The notes below the pieces were generated by a model. That model saw only the letters and a program-made list of their open reading frames with translations, had not been told where the DNA came from and ran no database searches. DNA of 64,000 nucleotides, taken from the NCBI GenBank assembly GCA_949357655.1, contig CASHTG010000021.1:186001-250000 (forward strand), in the 5' to 3' direction. The position numbers and the translations under genes are program-made. The stretch is from Parascedosporium putredinis. Its lineage: Eukaryota > Ascomycota > Sordariomycetes > Microascales > Microascaceae. Shown in pieces: positions 12,897-25,129 of this stretch. The first letter of the stretch is position 1. Every line of letters begins with the position of its first letter.

Positions 12897-15800
12897 ATGT
12901 CCATGTTTTCCTCCGCCTTCAAATCCATATCGGCTACCAATATCACGGGCAACTATTCTATCTCCCCGAAGCCACTTCTACCGCCGGTCCATGGAAGATT
13001 CACGATGCCAAGAAGAAGTCTAGCGGAAAGGTCTACAGCGTTTTTATCTTTGACAGGAAATCCTTGGACTCGCATGGAAGCTCCCTTGGTCGGTCGGGAG
13101 CCTCATCCTTTAAGCGCGCCGCCGACGAGGTGGTGGAAAGGCTGAGAAAAGAGGCGTCAAGCCTGGCCAAATTGCGACACCCGAATATCCTAGAACTCGT
13201 TGAACCCGTTGAAGATACGAGAGGGGAGGACTACAATTTGTATCGGAAGCTGTCACTGCAAGCTTATCTAGTCTTCTGGCCGAGAAAGATGACAGAGAGA
13301 CCAGTAGCCGGCCGAGCGGCGGCCGGTCTAGCCGATTTGTCGTCGAAGATGCTGATGGAGTGAGGAGGAGGAGAGAGCTCGAGATAGACGAACTCGAAAT
13401 TCAGAAGGGCCTCTTGCAAATCAGCAAGGCTTTAGAATTTATGCACGATAATGCGGGGCTGGTCCACGGGAATCTTACCCCAGATGCTGTCCTGATCAAC
13501 GCAAAGGTACGTGCGAAGCCCTAGCCATCATCCTCTACCCCTTCAGAAAGTCCCCTCTAACACCTCCACAGTCGGACTGGAAGATCAGCGGTCTTTCTTT
13601 TTGTACACCAGCAGACGGTTCGACGAAGCCCACGTCCATTCAGCCCATCAGCCTTTCCGAAGTACTCAACATCGACCCGAGATTGCCCCGTCATGTCCAG
13701 CTTAATCTCGACTTTACCTCACCTGACTTCGTCCTCGACACCAATCTCAATGTTTCCGCCGATATGTTCTCGCTGGGCGTCTTGTGCATATCTTTATATA
13801 ATACCCCGCACCGGTCTCCTCTAGAGGCGCACGGGAGCGTGTCGACATACAAGCGCCTCTTCTCGTCCTCTTCGACGGTGCCGTCAACGTCGAACAAGTT
13901 TTTATGCTCAGGCAATCTGCCTCGAGATCTTGCCAACCATGTTCTGCCTCGTCTCATAACACGCCGGCCCGCCCAGCGCATGTCGGCCAAAGAGTTTCAA
14001 GAAAGCGAATACTTTGACAACATCCTTGTCTCTACCATCCGGTTCCTCGACACTTTCCCCGCTAAGACTCCTGGGGAGAAGTCTCAATTCCTACGCGGCT
14101 TAATCAAAGTCTTGCCTAGCTTCCCCAAATCCGTCATGGAAAAGAAGCTGCTACCATCGCTTTTGGATGAGATGAAGGACAAGGAGTTGATCTCCCTCAT
14201 CCTCCAGAACGTCTTCAAAATCATTGAGCTGCTCCCGTCCGCGAAGCGTGCATTCGGGGAGAAGGTCCGCCCGGTCTTAAAAGAAACTTTTGCCGTTCCC
14301 GCGCCTAGTTCCAAGTCAGCTCAGGCCCCTACACCGGATAAGGACCCGGCAAAGGACGCCGGGCTCATGGTTGTGTTGGAGAACATGTCCTCTATCTGTA
14401 AAAACTCGTCTGGAAAAGAATTCAAAGACGGTATGGCCCCCCTTTCTTTTTGGATCCCTAGATTTTGGTTCGGCAAGACTAACATGGCGCTAGATATTCT
14501 TCCCGTTGTTGTTGCTGCGATAGAGTCAGCTACTCACTCGCTCGTAGATGCCGCCCTTAGAGGTCTGCCTGTTATCCTCCCTATCCTTGATTTCAGCACA
14601 ATCAAGAACGAGCTATTCCCGATCATCGCAACGGTATTTAGCAAGACCAATAGTCTGCAGATCAAGATTCGCGGGTTGCGCGCGTTTGTGATCTTGTGTG
14701 GGGATCCCCTGATTCGACCACGGATGATGGGCTTGACGGCTTGCGAAACAACAAGAAGCCAACTACTTCGAGTGCGCTTGACAAGTACACAATGCAGGAA
14801 AAGATTGTGCCCCTAGTCAAGGCCATCAAAACTAAGGAGCCTGCGGTGATGATGGCCGCTCACGATGTCCTCAAAGTAGTTGGGGATGCGGCCGACATTG
14901 AGTTTGTCGCCATGGAAATCCTTCCCGTGTTGTGGAATATGAGTCTCGGGCCGCTCCTGAGCCTGCAGCAATTCCAGGCGTTCATGGACCTCATCAAGGG
15001 CCTCTCAAGAAAGGTCGAGGACGAACATTCTAAGAAATTGCAAGAACTTTCCGGTTCATCAAATGGTGCCACTGCCGCTCCTACCGACGATTTCGTTGCT
15101 TTTGGAGGGCTCACGGGGACGGCGTTTGACCCCTCTGGCGGTAACGATGAAGACAACTTCGAGGCATTGGTCAAGGGGAGGGTCTCGACGTCGAAGGATG
15201 CGAGCGGGTCCTTCTCCAACTGGGACGACAACCCACCGAGTGCCGCTATCGCGGCGTCGACAATATCACGTCCCAGCGGCTCCCCACAGCCCGCGGCGTT
15301 TGCCTGGTCCACACCGTCAACCACTCCAGCACCCGCACGGGCGGGGCCTACGGCGGTCAAGGCACAACAGGCCAGCTTCCGCACTGTTACGCCCGACCTT
15401 TCCACCTTTGGGGCTCTCACACCCACCTCGACTCAGTTCTCGAAGCCCCTCCAGCCGACTCAGGTATCCCAGCAGTCAGCATTCGCACCGCCCACGCTCT
15501 CGCCGAGCACAACCACCGCCTCAGCTTCGTCTATTAATTGGGGCTCCGGCAGCACAGTTGCAGCTGCGCCGGCATCAAGCCCTTGGTCCTCCATGGCTAG
15601 CCCAGCAGCGATAGGTCAGCAGCAACAGTCATCCTCCGCCTTTGGCGGCATGGGAACCTCGATGGGTAATCTCTCTCTCAATGCGCAACGCCCGATGACG
15701 TTGCAGCAGCAGGCCTCCACTTCCTCCGCATCCTCCTTCTCCTTACCGCCACCACCATCGAACAACCTTGGTGGATCTTCCTCTTTCAGCTTACCCCCTC

Positions 15801-16126
15801 CACAGCCGAAACCGCAGATTAGCAGTAGCAATGCGTGGGCGAGCACCGGTGCGACTGGAGGAATGAATATGGGAATGGGCATGGGCATGGGCATGGCGGC
15901 AATGGCCCCGATGGCCAAGCCAGGAATCTCTAACCCACCAAATTCGGGCATGGGCGGCATGAGCATGGGCACAAATATGGGTATGGGTATGGGTATGGGC
16001 ATGGGTATGGGCATGAATTCTGGCGCCGCGATAAGCAACTCAATGGGCTCGGGGACGACCATGGGGCAAGTTAACAGCCAGGCAAAGCCTAAAGGCGGCT
16101 TGGATAAGTACGAGAGCCTACTCTAG
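12897..16126 (+). CDS. SCY1: SCY1-like (SCYL2-type) pseudokinase with HEAT repeats, three frameshifts
   Basis: Scaffold of the Scy1/SCYL family, linked to clathrin-coat and Golgi-endosome traffic. Exons 12897-13506, 13572-14430 and 14494-16126; about 1034 residues. The N-terminal kinase fold (about residues 20-300) has lost its catalytic motifs: HGN stands where HRD is expected (GLVHGNLTPDAVLI) and SGL where DFG is expected (DWKISGLSF). A helical HEAT-type region follows (about 330-600), then a Ser/Pro/Gln-rich tail with a Gly-Met repeat near 945-1000 and the family's terminal GGLDKYESLL. Bases are missing at cccc 12964-12967, gggg 13223-13226 and gggg 14700-14703; with three added, all intron phases close. 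A second in-frame ATG (12903) gives the family's usual MFSSAFKSIS start and is an equally good choice. The gene lies upstream of the aminotransferase in the same orientation; the two are separate transcription units. Confidence 0.92.
15862..16020 (+). repeat. In-frame ATGGGC hexanucleotide repeat (Gly-Met tract)
   Basis: Two blocks (about 15865-15897 and 15949-16017) of ATGGGC/ATGGGT units encode alternating Met-Gly in the tail of the SCY1-like protein. The six-base unit keeps the reading frame when copy number changes. Third-position variation (GGC/GGT/GGA) shows it is not a perfect recent expansion. Confidence 0.9.
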
Positions 16127-17068
16127 CCATGGGGTAGGGCACCGAAGGGGGCTGCGAGGGCGATGTGTTTTCTTGGACGCCGTTTAGCTTGATCCTTGAG
16201 GCGTTGGCTGGCTGAGATCATGGGAGGCGAAAACCACATCATAGCGTTGCATCTAATCCTAGGACAAGGCGGGGAAGGATTGGTCCAAGTGCCTTGTTCT
16301 ATTATTTTTCTTAAAAACTAATCTCAAGTATTAGAGCCGCATGTTCGGATCTAGAAGGTTCGTGCCTGCATGAAATGGATTCTTTAAATAGCAGCTAGCT
16401 GCCTTTGCGACAACTCGTCGCTATTGCTCTGAGGGCCTCTTCTAGAAGCTAAGACTTTCATGGCCCTTTGGCGACCGGGATCAGAAGTGGCAGAAGAGCC
16501 GCGATACCCCTTGTACTCTACGATGAACTCTCTAAAGCATGTACCAGACAGGAGTCTAAGCATCGTACAAGCTCGTGAGAGTGAGAGCCTGTCTTATATA
16601 TCGCATACAAAGATAGAATATTACGATAAGCGGATCCGAAGCTTTCCCCGGAAAAGTGGTATGCATGTATCCACATTTCCCCAGTTATTGGTTATTGGCG
16701 ATTATTGGTTGGGTTGTGAGGCCTACGGTTGTCGCACCTCTAAACGGCCGGCAAATGCCGCTGCTTATCTCCTCTATCGGAATCCCATTGACCACTAAAA
16801 ATTGCGAAATTTCGAACCCGGCAAAGCCTGCTCCGACCACGCGCACCCTTTTTGCATGCAAGCCCGCCCCCAGGCCGTGCTTCTGTCAGCCCCTGCTCCC
16901 AATTCTTGGCGGTGAATATCTCTTGGCTCCGGCGCCGGGTGACTCTTCCTTCAACAACCCTCAACCTTTGTTTCCTTGACCCCAACCAACCCTTTTTCTT
17001 TTTTTTGTTCTTTGCTTTGCGCACCCTCTCCGCTCTCCCTTCTCCCATACTCTAATCTTTTTCTCAAG
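16127..17068. other. Intergenic: SCY1 3' region and aminotransferase promoter
   Basis: No gene seen. Contains an ATTGG cluster at 16687-16708 (listed separately) and a strongly pyrimidine-rich leader from about 16975 to 17067, typical of well-expressed fungal genes. Confidence 0.7.
16687..16708. promoter_or_regulatory. Three inverted CCAAT boxes (ATTGG) upstream of the aminotransferase
   Basis: ATTGG occurs at 16687-16691, 16694-16698 and 16704-16708, about 360-380 bp upstream of the start codon. CCAAT is the site of the fungal Hap2/3/5-type CCAAT-binding complex, which controls mitochondrial and amino-acid genes. The sites are seen directly; their use is inference. Confidence 0.45.
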
Positions 17069-18407
17069 ATGCGTCATCTTGCTACGCGATGGCGCTCTGC
17101 CATTCCCTCGGCGACGTTACTGGCGAGGCAAACTGCGCCGGCGCTGGCCTGGCAAGCTTCGAGGTTATACAGCACCGCGGGGCGAAGCCCTTGCCTGTCG
17201 ACATTTCGAAGCTCTCCATTGAGAAGACGGCCAAGCCTTCAGCGTTGAAGAACCCCGAGGAGCTCGTCTTCGGAAGGACGTTTACTGGTACGAAGCTTTG
17301 TTCCCCCTTAGCCTCCACCCCCGCCTGACGCGCACATTTTCCCCAAGTCTGGGTGGTACCTGTAAAGCTGACTGTATATGCGCCAACCTCGTAGACCACA
17401 TGCTCACCATTGAGTGGACCAAGGAGGGCGGTTGGTCCGCCCCCAAGATCGCTCCCTACCAGAACCTGTCCCTTGATCCCGCCACCTGCGTCTTCCACTA
17501 CGCATTTGAGTGCTTCGAGGGCATGAAGGCCTACCGCGACTCCAAGGGCCAGTTCCGCCTCTTCCGCCCCGACATGAACGCCATCCGTCTCAACAAGTCC
17601 GCCGCCCGCATCGCCCTCCCCACCATCGATCCCGAAGCGCTGACCAAGCTCATCGCCGAGTTCGTGAAGCTCGAGTCCCGCTTCATCCCCAACCAGCGCG
17701 GTTACTCTCTCTACCTCCGCCCCACCATGATCGGCACGCAAAAGACGCTCGGTGTCGGCCCTCCCGGCTCGGCTCTCCTGTACGTCATCGCTTCTCCCGT
17801 GGGTCCTTACTACCCTACCGGTTTCAAGGCCGTCTCCCTCGAGGCTACCGACTACGCCGTCCGCGCCTGGCCCGGTGGTGTGGGTGACAAGAAGCTCGGC
17901 GCCAACTACGCCCCCTGCATCGTGCCCCAGTTGGATGCTGCCAGCCGCGGTTTCCAGCAGAACCTCTGGCTCTTTGGCGAGGAGGAGTTTGTGACCGAGG
18001 TCGGCACCATGAACATGTTTGTCGCCATCAAGGACAAGGCGACCGGAGAGAAGGAGCTCATTACCGCTCCGCTTGACGGCACTATCCTCGAGGGTGTCAC
18101 TCGCGACTCCGTCCTCAGCCTTGCTCGGGAGAGGCTCATCCCCCAGGGCTGGAAGGTCTCGGAGAGGAAGTACACGATGCAGGAACTGGCCGACGCGTCC
18201 AAGGAGGGCCGTCTTCTCGAGGCCTTTGGCTCCGGCACCGCGGCCGTGGTCAGCCCCGTCAGGGCCATCAGCTGGAAGGGCCAGCTCGTCAACTGCGGTC
18301 TCAAGGATAGCGAGGAGACGGGTCCCGTTGCCCTGCAGATGAAGGAGTGGATTGAGGCTAGGCAGTACGGTGATGAGGATCACCAGTGGAGCCACGTCGC
18401 TGTTTAA
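17069..18407 (+). CDS. BAT1: Branched-chain amino acid aminotransferase, mitochondrial, one frameshift
   Basis: PLP enzyme (fold type IV) that interconverts Leu/Ile/Val and their 2-oxo acids with glutamate/2-oxoglutarate, the last step of synthesis and first of breakdown. Exons 17069-17287 and 17395-18407; 410 residues. The N-terminus (MRHLATRWRSAIP..LYSTAG) is Arg/Ser/Ala-rich without acidic residues, a mitochondrial presequence. Motifs: FHYAFECFEGMKAY near residue 110, the PLP lysine before LGANYAP (about 240), EVGTMNMF near 275 and the C-terminal GSGTAAVVSPV. One G is missing in gggg 17179-17182, within the presequence boundary (STAG/AKPLPV). After that correction the single 107-nt intron (phase 1, GTACGA..GTAG) joins FTG and DHMLTIEW correctly. 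The coding region is rich in C-ending codons, suggesting high expression. The long minus-strand open frame opposite it is a shadow. Confidence 0.96.
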
Positions 18408-19180
18408 AAATAAAGAAGGACAAGAAGGGAGGGAAAATGGGGTCACGGGTAGCGCACCTAGATTTTTGACCGTGTTCGTCTTGTCGATGGTCAAACGAAT
18501 ATGGCACCATTTGTGTATAAATTTAAAGCGGATTTTGGTTTTTTTGGGTGACTGTGAAATGCTCTTTACGCATCTATCTATCTGTCTTTTGACCTGGACT
18601 TGTGAACCAACTTGTGTCCACGCCCACACAACACACGCACGCAACGTATACATGCATTCTGTGTCTTACACATTTTCACGCCGGTCCAAGGGGAGGGGTG
18701 GACGATTGGATCCTTCTAGAGTCCTTCCTCTTTTTATTTGTTTATTTATTTCATATCAAGAGTTTCAAGTGGCGGGAAGAGGGTGGGAGGGGAGATTCTA
18801 GGAACAAAAAGGTGGCGGCCAAGACCGACCGCCGTTCTATGCAGCGTCTACCAACTCCGGCAATAACTGTAGCGTGATCGGAGAGGGGCGTATTTAGACA
18901 CAGGGATTGGAAGAATCCAGACATGACTGAAGAAGGAAAGGAAGGAAAACAAAACAAAGGATGTAATGAATCTTGGCCATGATACACAGTCTTCCCTCCC
19001 AGGCGGCATTGACCAAAGAGTTAGGTGGGATGGGGGAAGCATGCAACCAAAGAAAAGAGACGGGTTTTAATCGAGCTCGAGAACCTATTTCCGTAGAAAA
19101 ACCACTGTAATCTTCCCTTCTATTGGTTGTTTATTGGTTGTATTCTGAATTAATGTTTGCTCAGACGATATACAGTCGAT
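18408..19180. other. 3' intergenic between convergent genes
   Basis: Lies between the convergent aminotransferase and NDUFB11-like genes. A/T-rich just after both stops, as expected for 3' UTRs. No gene and no convincing structured RNA seen. Confidence 0.7.
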
Positions 19181-19778
19181 TTAGACGGGAGGGTGCTTGC
19201 CCTCTCTCGTGCTCGTGTACTCGTCGACGGGGAGGACGTGCTCGGGATGAGGATCCACGAGGAGACCCTCGGCTTCTAACCTCCTGCGGGCTTCTTCGAG
19301 GGCCCAGGTATCGAGGCTATACGGCGAAAGTGGTTAGTTATCAAGCCTATACATCCACTATCAAAATACCGCAGAGGCCGAGGTCCCTCCCCCACGGCGG
19401 ATCTGGGCACGGCTTCCACACCAAGTCCCACGGCTACTGCGCAGTAAAATGGGGGAAAGTAGAAAGAAGAAGAGGTAAAACCTACGAAGTATCGGGCTTG
19501 AAGGCAAGCGCAACGATGAGGAGCAGACAGCTAGGGACGAAGCCGTAGAACATGAGGTTCTCCCATCCCTCCTTCTGGTGCTTCTCGCCGGGCTTGATGC
19601 CAAAGAGGTAGCCGGAGGGAGGATCGTAGGGAGATTCGTGGTGGCCGTGAGCGTCGCCGCCGAGGCGGCGCGAAGAGACCGAGAAGGGACGAGCAGCGGT
19701 AGTAGCGGAAGGTGTCGCGGCGAGGGTGCGGAGGGTTCTGGCGGCCCGCACGGCCGTGTTGGCGCGAAGGAGGACCAT
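19181..19778 (-). CDS. NDUFB11: NADH:ubiquinone oxidoreductase ESSS subunit (NDUFB11-like)
   Basis: Accessory subunit of the membrane arm of mitochondrial complex I. Exons (minus) 19778-19486 and 19316-19181, with a 169-nt intron (GTAGGT..TATAG); 142 residues, intact. Residues 1-40 are Arg/Ala/Thr-rich without acids, a mitochondrial presequence. HGHHESPYDPPSGYLFG and HQKEGWENLMFYG precede one transmembrane helix (about residues 75-93, FVPSCLLLIVALAF). The C-terminal part has WALEEARRRLEAEGLLVDP, matching the conserved family end. No frameshift in this gene, perhaps simply because it is short. The assignment rests on the pattern of acidic/aromatic motif, single helix and EARRRLEAEG tail. Confidence 0.82.
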
Positions 19779-20630
19779 CGTGAACAGGAAGGGAAAAAGT
19801 CTTTGTGGCGGGTGAGAGCGTTCGGCCGGCGGGGAGGGAAAGGAGGGAGCAGAGATTGGTCTGGGCGGTTGGTGATCCCCAATTGACTTGGACGGGTTGG
19901 AGATGGCGGTTGTCTCTTGGCTGGTCGATTCTTCTACGTGAGGTTTCTGATGATGGACCGCTTGGTTGTGACTGGATGAGTAAACTTGGTTAATGTACCG
20001 AGATTCTGCCGCGAGCGAGTGTGTGTGTCTTTTGCTCTCCCATGCAAGGAGGGGAGCTCAAGGTCGGACGGACTTGAGTGTCGAGGTGTGGTATCTCACG
20101 TGACGCAGCACCGCATGAACTTGAGGTGGGGCCGGCTAACCTCATCCATGAACGTTGGTTGCACTAACAAGGCCGTCTGCCCATTAGTGAAATCAGTGGT
20201 GAAGCGAGAAAAGAATGAGATCCACTCGTGACTCCGAGAGTCGTACGTGTAGGGAGGCCGGCCGGAGTAATAGATCATCATCCATACTATCTACAATTCA
20301 GTTGAGCTTTAAACACAATGCGAGCACGCGCTTCGTAGCAGACAATACCATTCTTTACGGCCCGCGGGTCTTCAACAAGTCCGATCCCACTTACAGATGC
20401 ATGACCTTTTGGGAAGACCGCGTTGCGATTGAGCAGTGTCTTCTTGTACGTGGATGTTACAGGCCACTTCTACTTCTACCACCCTTCAGGTCTAAAAGTC
20501 TTAGTTCAGGAAAGCACTTGGCATGCTCGGGGTAATTGAGATGCATTTTCCAATATTCATCACTCAGATCAGACAAACAAGGGACTGGAAATCTGTGTAG
20601 GGCAGCCAAGGACCAACGGGTCGAGCGAAC
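19779..20630. other. Divergent intergenic, NDUFB11-like / BRE4-like promoters
   Basis: 852 bp between two divergently transcribed genes; it must hold both promoters. No gene or clear regulatory motif recognised. Confidence 0.6.
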
Positions 20631-23600
20631 ATGACGTCGCCCGTTCGTGGATCGCAGGGAAGCGAGCACGCCGAAGCTGCCTTTTCCTCCTCCTCCACCA
20701 CCAGCGTCGACCCTCTAGCCGGAACCTCGTGGCTCCCTGATGAGCTACGGAAGCAGGCGATGGCGGCGAGTGCCCGGCGGCGCCGCGCCACCATCTCGGG
20801 CCTGCCGCCACGGCCGAGCTCAACCCGGAGCGAATCGCGCCCGGGCGACGAGTCTCTAGCGCCGCCCTCGGTTAGAGTGTCAATCTCGCGCGCTTCTTCG
20901 GCAATCAACCTGGCCCTCATCGAGGAACTGCTCCAGGAGTCGACCGCGGGGGCCAGCACGTACGGCGTGGAGGAGTCGCGGGACAGCTTCTTCGACGCCT
21001 TTTTCCTGAAACCGCCCCAAATCAACTACTGCGAACTCATGAAGGATATCGAGTCCGTGCTTCCCGAGCACATGCAGCCCAAGAACTTCTTCTCCATCAA
21101 GCGCTACGTCAGGGGCCAGTGGGAGGGCCTCAGGGCCTCCGCGACGGATGCGTTCAAGACGCGGTCCGGCATCCTCACCATAAAGTCCTTTCTCGCCTTT
21201 TACATCGCTTACATCCTCTGCCTCATTCCCGCGGTCACCGACTGGATGGGCCGGTACGCGTACGTCATGGCGGTGTCGGCCATTATCAATCATCCCGGTC
21301 GTACCATTGGCGCGCAGATCGACGGCGCCGTTCTGACGACCGTGGGTACGGCCGCCGGGCTGGCGTGGGGATCCATCGGCTTGGCCCTCTCGGCGCTCTC
21401 CGGTTCGCTCTACAACCTGACCCTGGCCGTATTTCTCGGCACGTTTATGGCCTTTGTTGCCTATCTCCGATCGTACTTCATCCGGCTATATCAGCTGGTC
21501 GTCTGTGCGGGCATGGCCATCAGCTACACTTGCCTCGCCGAGGTTGATGGAGACGTTGTGAAGTGGAACAAGATATGGCAGTATGCCCTCCCTGGGTGTT
21601 GGGTCAAGCCATTGCTCTTTTAGTGTGTCTCTGCATCTTTCCTGATGCCGGGACGCTTCCGGTAGCCGAAGTGTTCCACCGAACATTCTCAGCCATGGAT
21701 GTAAGCCGACCCCCTACCAAATTTGTTTTTAAAAGATCATCAACGTTAGGTTATGGCCATTCGGTACTGACGCCCATAACAGGAAGGCCTCGTGGTGCCC
21801 CGCCCCAGGGATTACGGAATGCGTCAGCGTCTCTCGCAAGCCTTTTTCGACCTGTCGACGGTCTACCGAGACACCAAGCTAGACATCACCATCATCCGCT
21901 GCAGCATGGATAACCTCGAAGAGCTCCGAAATCGCATGCAGAGCGTCATCCGAGGCATCCTCAACATGAGGCTAGATTCCGACCTGCTCAACGACATGCT
22001 CTGCGGACGGCCAATGACGGGAAGAAGCCGCACGTCCCTTCTCAGCGATCGAAGTCTTGGAACGATGGGTCGGTCCGGCCTGAGCAGTCGCCGCGTGTCC
22101 GTCATGTCGGACGACGGCGTCATCCAGATGGGAACCAACACGCTCCGTGAGCCGACGCAGGCGTTGATCGATGGCATGAGGGATGGCCTAAGAGCCTGCG
22201 ACGCTGCCTTTATGGACATCACCAGGTATAGATCCTTTCTGGGCCCCCGGACGACGTTCCGTCGGACCTCGGCCATGCTCAGCAGGTGTTGTGCGCGGCA
22301 ATGAGCGCGTTCGACGCCGTCGAGACCACCCTTGCGGACATCCAGGGGATTCGGGACTACAACCCTGATATCGTGAGGATGCTTAGCCTCGCCCAGTCGG
22401 TGCGGATGGCTGCCGATCCCATCGTCAGCTTGATCACGAACCTGCGCCATGTGCTAGGGCAGTCAAGTCACATTCACTTTCACCCGCCTGCCTACAAGTT
22501 TTGGAAATCCTTGACCCTCACCAATTCTCAAGTGCGCCATGACCGCGGAGCAGTCACTCCAAGTTAGTACCGTCTCTCTCTCTCTCTCTCTTCTCCTACC
22601 TCTCCTACTCCTCGGCCAGCCGACGGAATAGAATCACTAACATCATCCTCCAATATCAACATAGGCGCGTACCATCAAACTTTTGTAAAGACTATGCGGC
22701 TCGTTGAGGACATACAGGCGCGCGAGTATCTCCCCGCCAACGCAGAGGACGATGAACAACCGTCCCCGAAGCCCGCATTCGACAACAAGAACGGGTTCAG
22801 GGGATGCAAACCCCCAAACGACCAGGCACAAGGTGTGGAGATTTCTGCATCACCTGCAGGGCTTCGAGGGCCGATACGCCGCCCGCGTAGTGGCCGTGAC
22901 GGGGTGCCTCGCCATCCCGGCCTATCTCTCCGAGGTGCAATGGTGGAATGAAGTCGACGCGTGGTGGGCTGTCTGCGTGGCGTGGATTTTGTGCCACACG
23001 ATGTGAGTTGGCCACCGCTTCTAGCCTTGCCAGCCTTTTCTCCTTTTCTTTTTTTTTTTCTTTCGTTGGCAATCTTGGGGACGGTTTGGCTAACATTCTT
23101 GGTTCGTGCCTAGGGTTGGTGGGAGCGTCCTAGACCTTGTGAACCGAGTGGTGTGCGTTATGCTTGCTACGCTTTGGAGCGCTGCCATATGGCAAGCCGG
23201 ACAGATTAACCCCTACTACATGATCCCTATTGCTCCGGCCTTTATGCTCCCGATGATGTATCGTTACACCCGAACTGTCCACGCTGTAAGTCAAACCAGA
23301 AACCCCTCTCCCCGCCTCAGGAACCTCGCCGAGCGACTGTAAAGAAAACGAAACCAGGGTTTCTAACGTGCACACTCTCTGTATTTTAGCGATCCGGTCT
23401 CGCCGGATGCCTGACTTTGCCGTCGTCTCTCTAGGACTAGTGGCCGAGAGACAGCACCCTATACTGGCCTGGTATCGCGGTCTAGCCATCCTAGTCGGCG
23501 TGACCGCAGCCACCATCGTCAACTGGATCGTATGGCCCTTCATCGCGCGACACGAGCTCCGAACATCCTTGTCCTATATCCTCTTCTTCCTCGGCATCAT

Positions 23601-24653
23601 ATCAAGAGGTAACGTACAAAAATAACCCTTGGTCAACCCGCAAGCAGAGGGGTACCCCCAAAAAACGGCAGAGAGTGTGTGGCTAATTGAAGAATAAAAC
23701 GCCCTCGCTCGCAGACATCGTCACCAAATACATCTACTACCAAGAATCCCAACCCGCCACCCCCGCCGACATGCGCGAATCCGAAATCCTCGACTCCCAC
23801 TTCCGCGAGAGCCTCGTCCGCGTCCGCGAGCTCCTCCTCCTCACCCGCCACGAGCTCCGCCTCCGCGGGCCCTTTGACCCCTTGCCCTTCGCCGCCCTCA
23901 TCAACGCCTGCGAGGGCTACTTCAACGACCTCTACGTCGTCCGCCAGTGCGCCCTCTTCTACGCCACCGATTTCGTCCGCGCCGGCGACGCTGCGAAAAA
24001 GATCCTCGGCTTCCGCAGGGATTCCATCGCCAGCATGCTGACCAACCTCTACGTCCTCTCCGGCGCCCTCTACGCCGGCAGCAAGGTCCCGGTATGCTTC
24101 CCTCAACCCTCCTTTCCCCATTCTCTCTCGCATCCTCTTCTTCCCCTTTGGCTTTCTCATTCCCCCTTTCCCCTTCCCTCGTCCCCGCTAACCTCGACCC
24201 AAATCTCACTTCTTCCTTCCCAACAGCGCTATCTTCCCAGCGCCGCCATCGCCCGAAAACGCCTCATCGACGCCATCGCCGAGTTCGAAGACGAACTCAT
24301 CCAACCCACCGCCGACGAGCAGACAGAGCATGGCAAACTCGCCCTCGTCTATCGCTACTCCTTCAACGAGAGCTTGACGCGATGCGTCGCCTATCTCGAG
24401 TCCATGGAAAAGTACACCAAGCTTATTGTCGGGGAGATGGGGTAAGCTCTTTTTCCTTCCTTCGTTCCTTGTCCCTTTTCTTTTCCAAGCCACCAAGGTG
24501 TATAACACACACCCTCCTTGCCGTTTTGACCACCCATGAAATGTAGCCTTGCCCAACTGCTTCGACGCTGTCTAACAATGTTCACAATCTAGCTTCGACA
24601 GCGAATTTAAAGATAGCTCCGATGAAGAATCTGAATCAGACCAAGATGAATAG
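20631..24653 (+). CDS. BRE4/aromatic-acid-exporter-like multi-pass membrane protein (ArAE_2), five frameshifts
   Basis: Large membrane protein of the fungal Bre4 (brefeldin A sensitivity)/fusaric-acid-resistance-like superfamily (DUF2422 plus DUF2421). Substrate unknown. Exons 20631-21700, 21783-22562, 22665-23002, 23114-23285, 23390-23608, 23715-24091, 24227-24441 and 24593-24653; about 1078 residues. A cytosolic N-terminus is followed by a first helix block (about 180-345), a long soluble middle with a Ser/Arg-rich linker, and a second helix block (about 690-870, including WWAVCVAWILCHTM and GVTAATIVNWIVWPF). The end is acidic (SSDEESESDQDE). Bases are missing at ccc 21590-21592, ccccc 22244-22248, gggg 22800-22803, ccccc 22811-22815 and ttt near 23416; with five added, all seven intron phases close. 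The donor at 22563 is GTTAGT, slightly unusual. Confidence 0.85.
22572..22591. repeat. (TC)n microsatellite in an intron
   Basis: About ten TC units just inside the second intron of the BRE4-like gene. It forms part of the pyrimidine-rich intron body. Confidence 0.8.
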
Positions 24654-25129
24654 ATTGAATATTTTCTCCACTGGATACAGTTGGTAGTTATTGCGCGTTT
24701 TTACATACCCCGGATTGGTTGATCGTGCACGACGATATGGACATGTAGTAGACACACTTGAAGAAGATGTTGATTTTAATATATAGATATGTATATATAC
24801 TTTCAGCCACCTTGCTTGTCGACCATGGTCTCAAGCTAGTGATGCGTGGGTTTCCTATCCGAACAAAGACCCCCAAAAAAACCATACAAGATCGCCTTCA
24901 CAGCTCCCTTAAACTGCGACCTTTGCAAAACATGTCGTCAACCAAGAAAGAAAACGCCAGAAGACTCCGTGCTCATGCACCCAATCATTATCCATCCTGA
25001 CTCCGTTCTCTATAACGGAGGAAACCAAAGGGCAAGAAGGGAGCGCGGTTTCAGAAGGATACAGGACTTGCAAAAGAAGAAGAAAAGAAAGAAGAAACAA
25101 CATCAAGTCGTTGGGTCGTTCAAAGTCGT
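24654..25129. other. 3' intergenic between convergent BRE4-like and DNA2 genes
   Basis: 476 bp, A/T-rich, with TATATA-type stretches (24775-24800) and an A/G-rich run near 25070-25100. No gene seen. Confidence 0.7.

Noticed and set aside
16805..16835. tRNA T-loop-like GGTTCGAA (reverse strand)
   Set aside because: The flanking stem does not pair and no D or anticodon arm fits.
17082..18653. 523-codon open frame on the minus strand
   Set aside because: It lies exactly opposite the branched-chain aminotransferase. It is an antisense shadow of GC-rich third positions and has no family resemblance.
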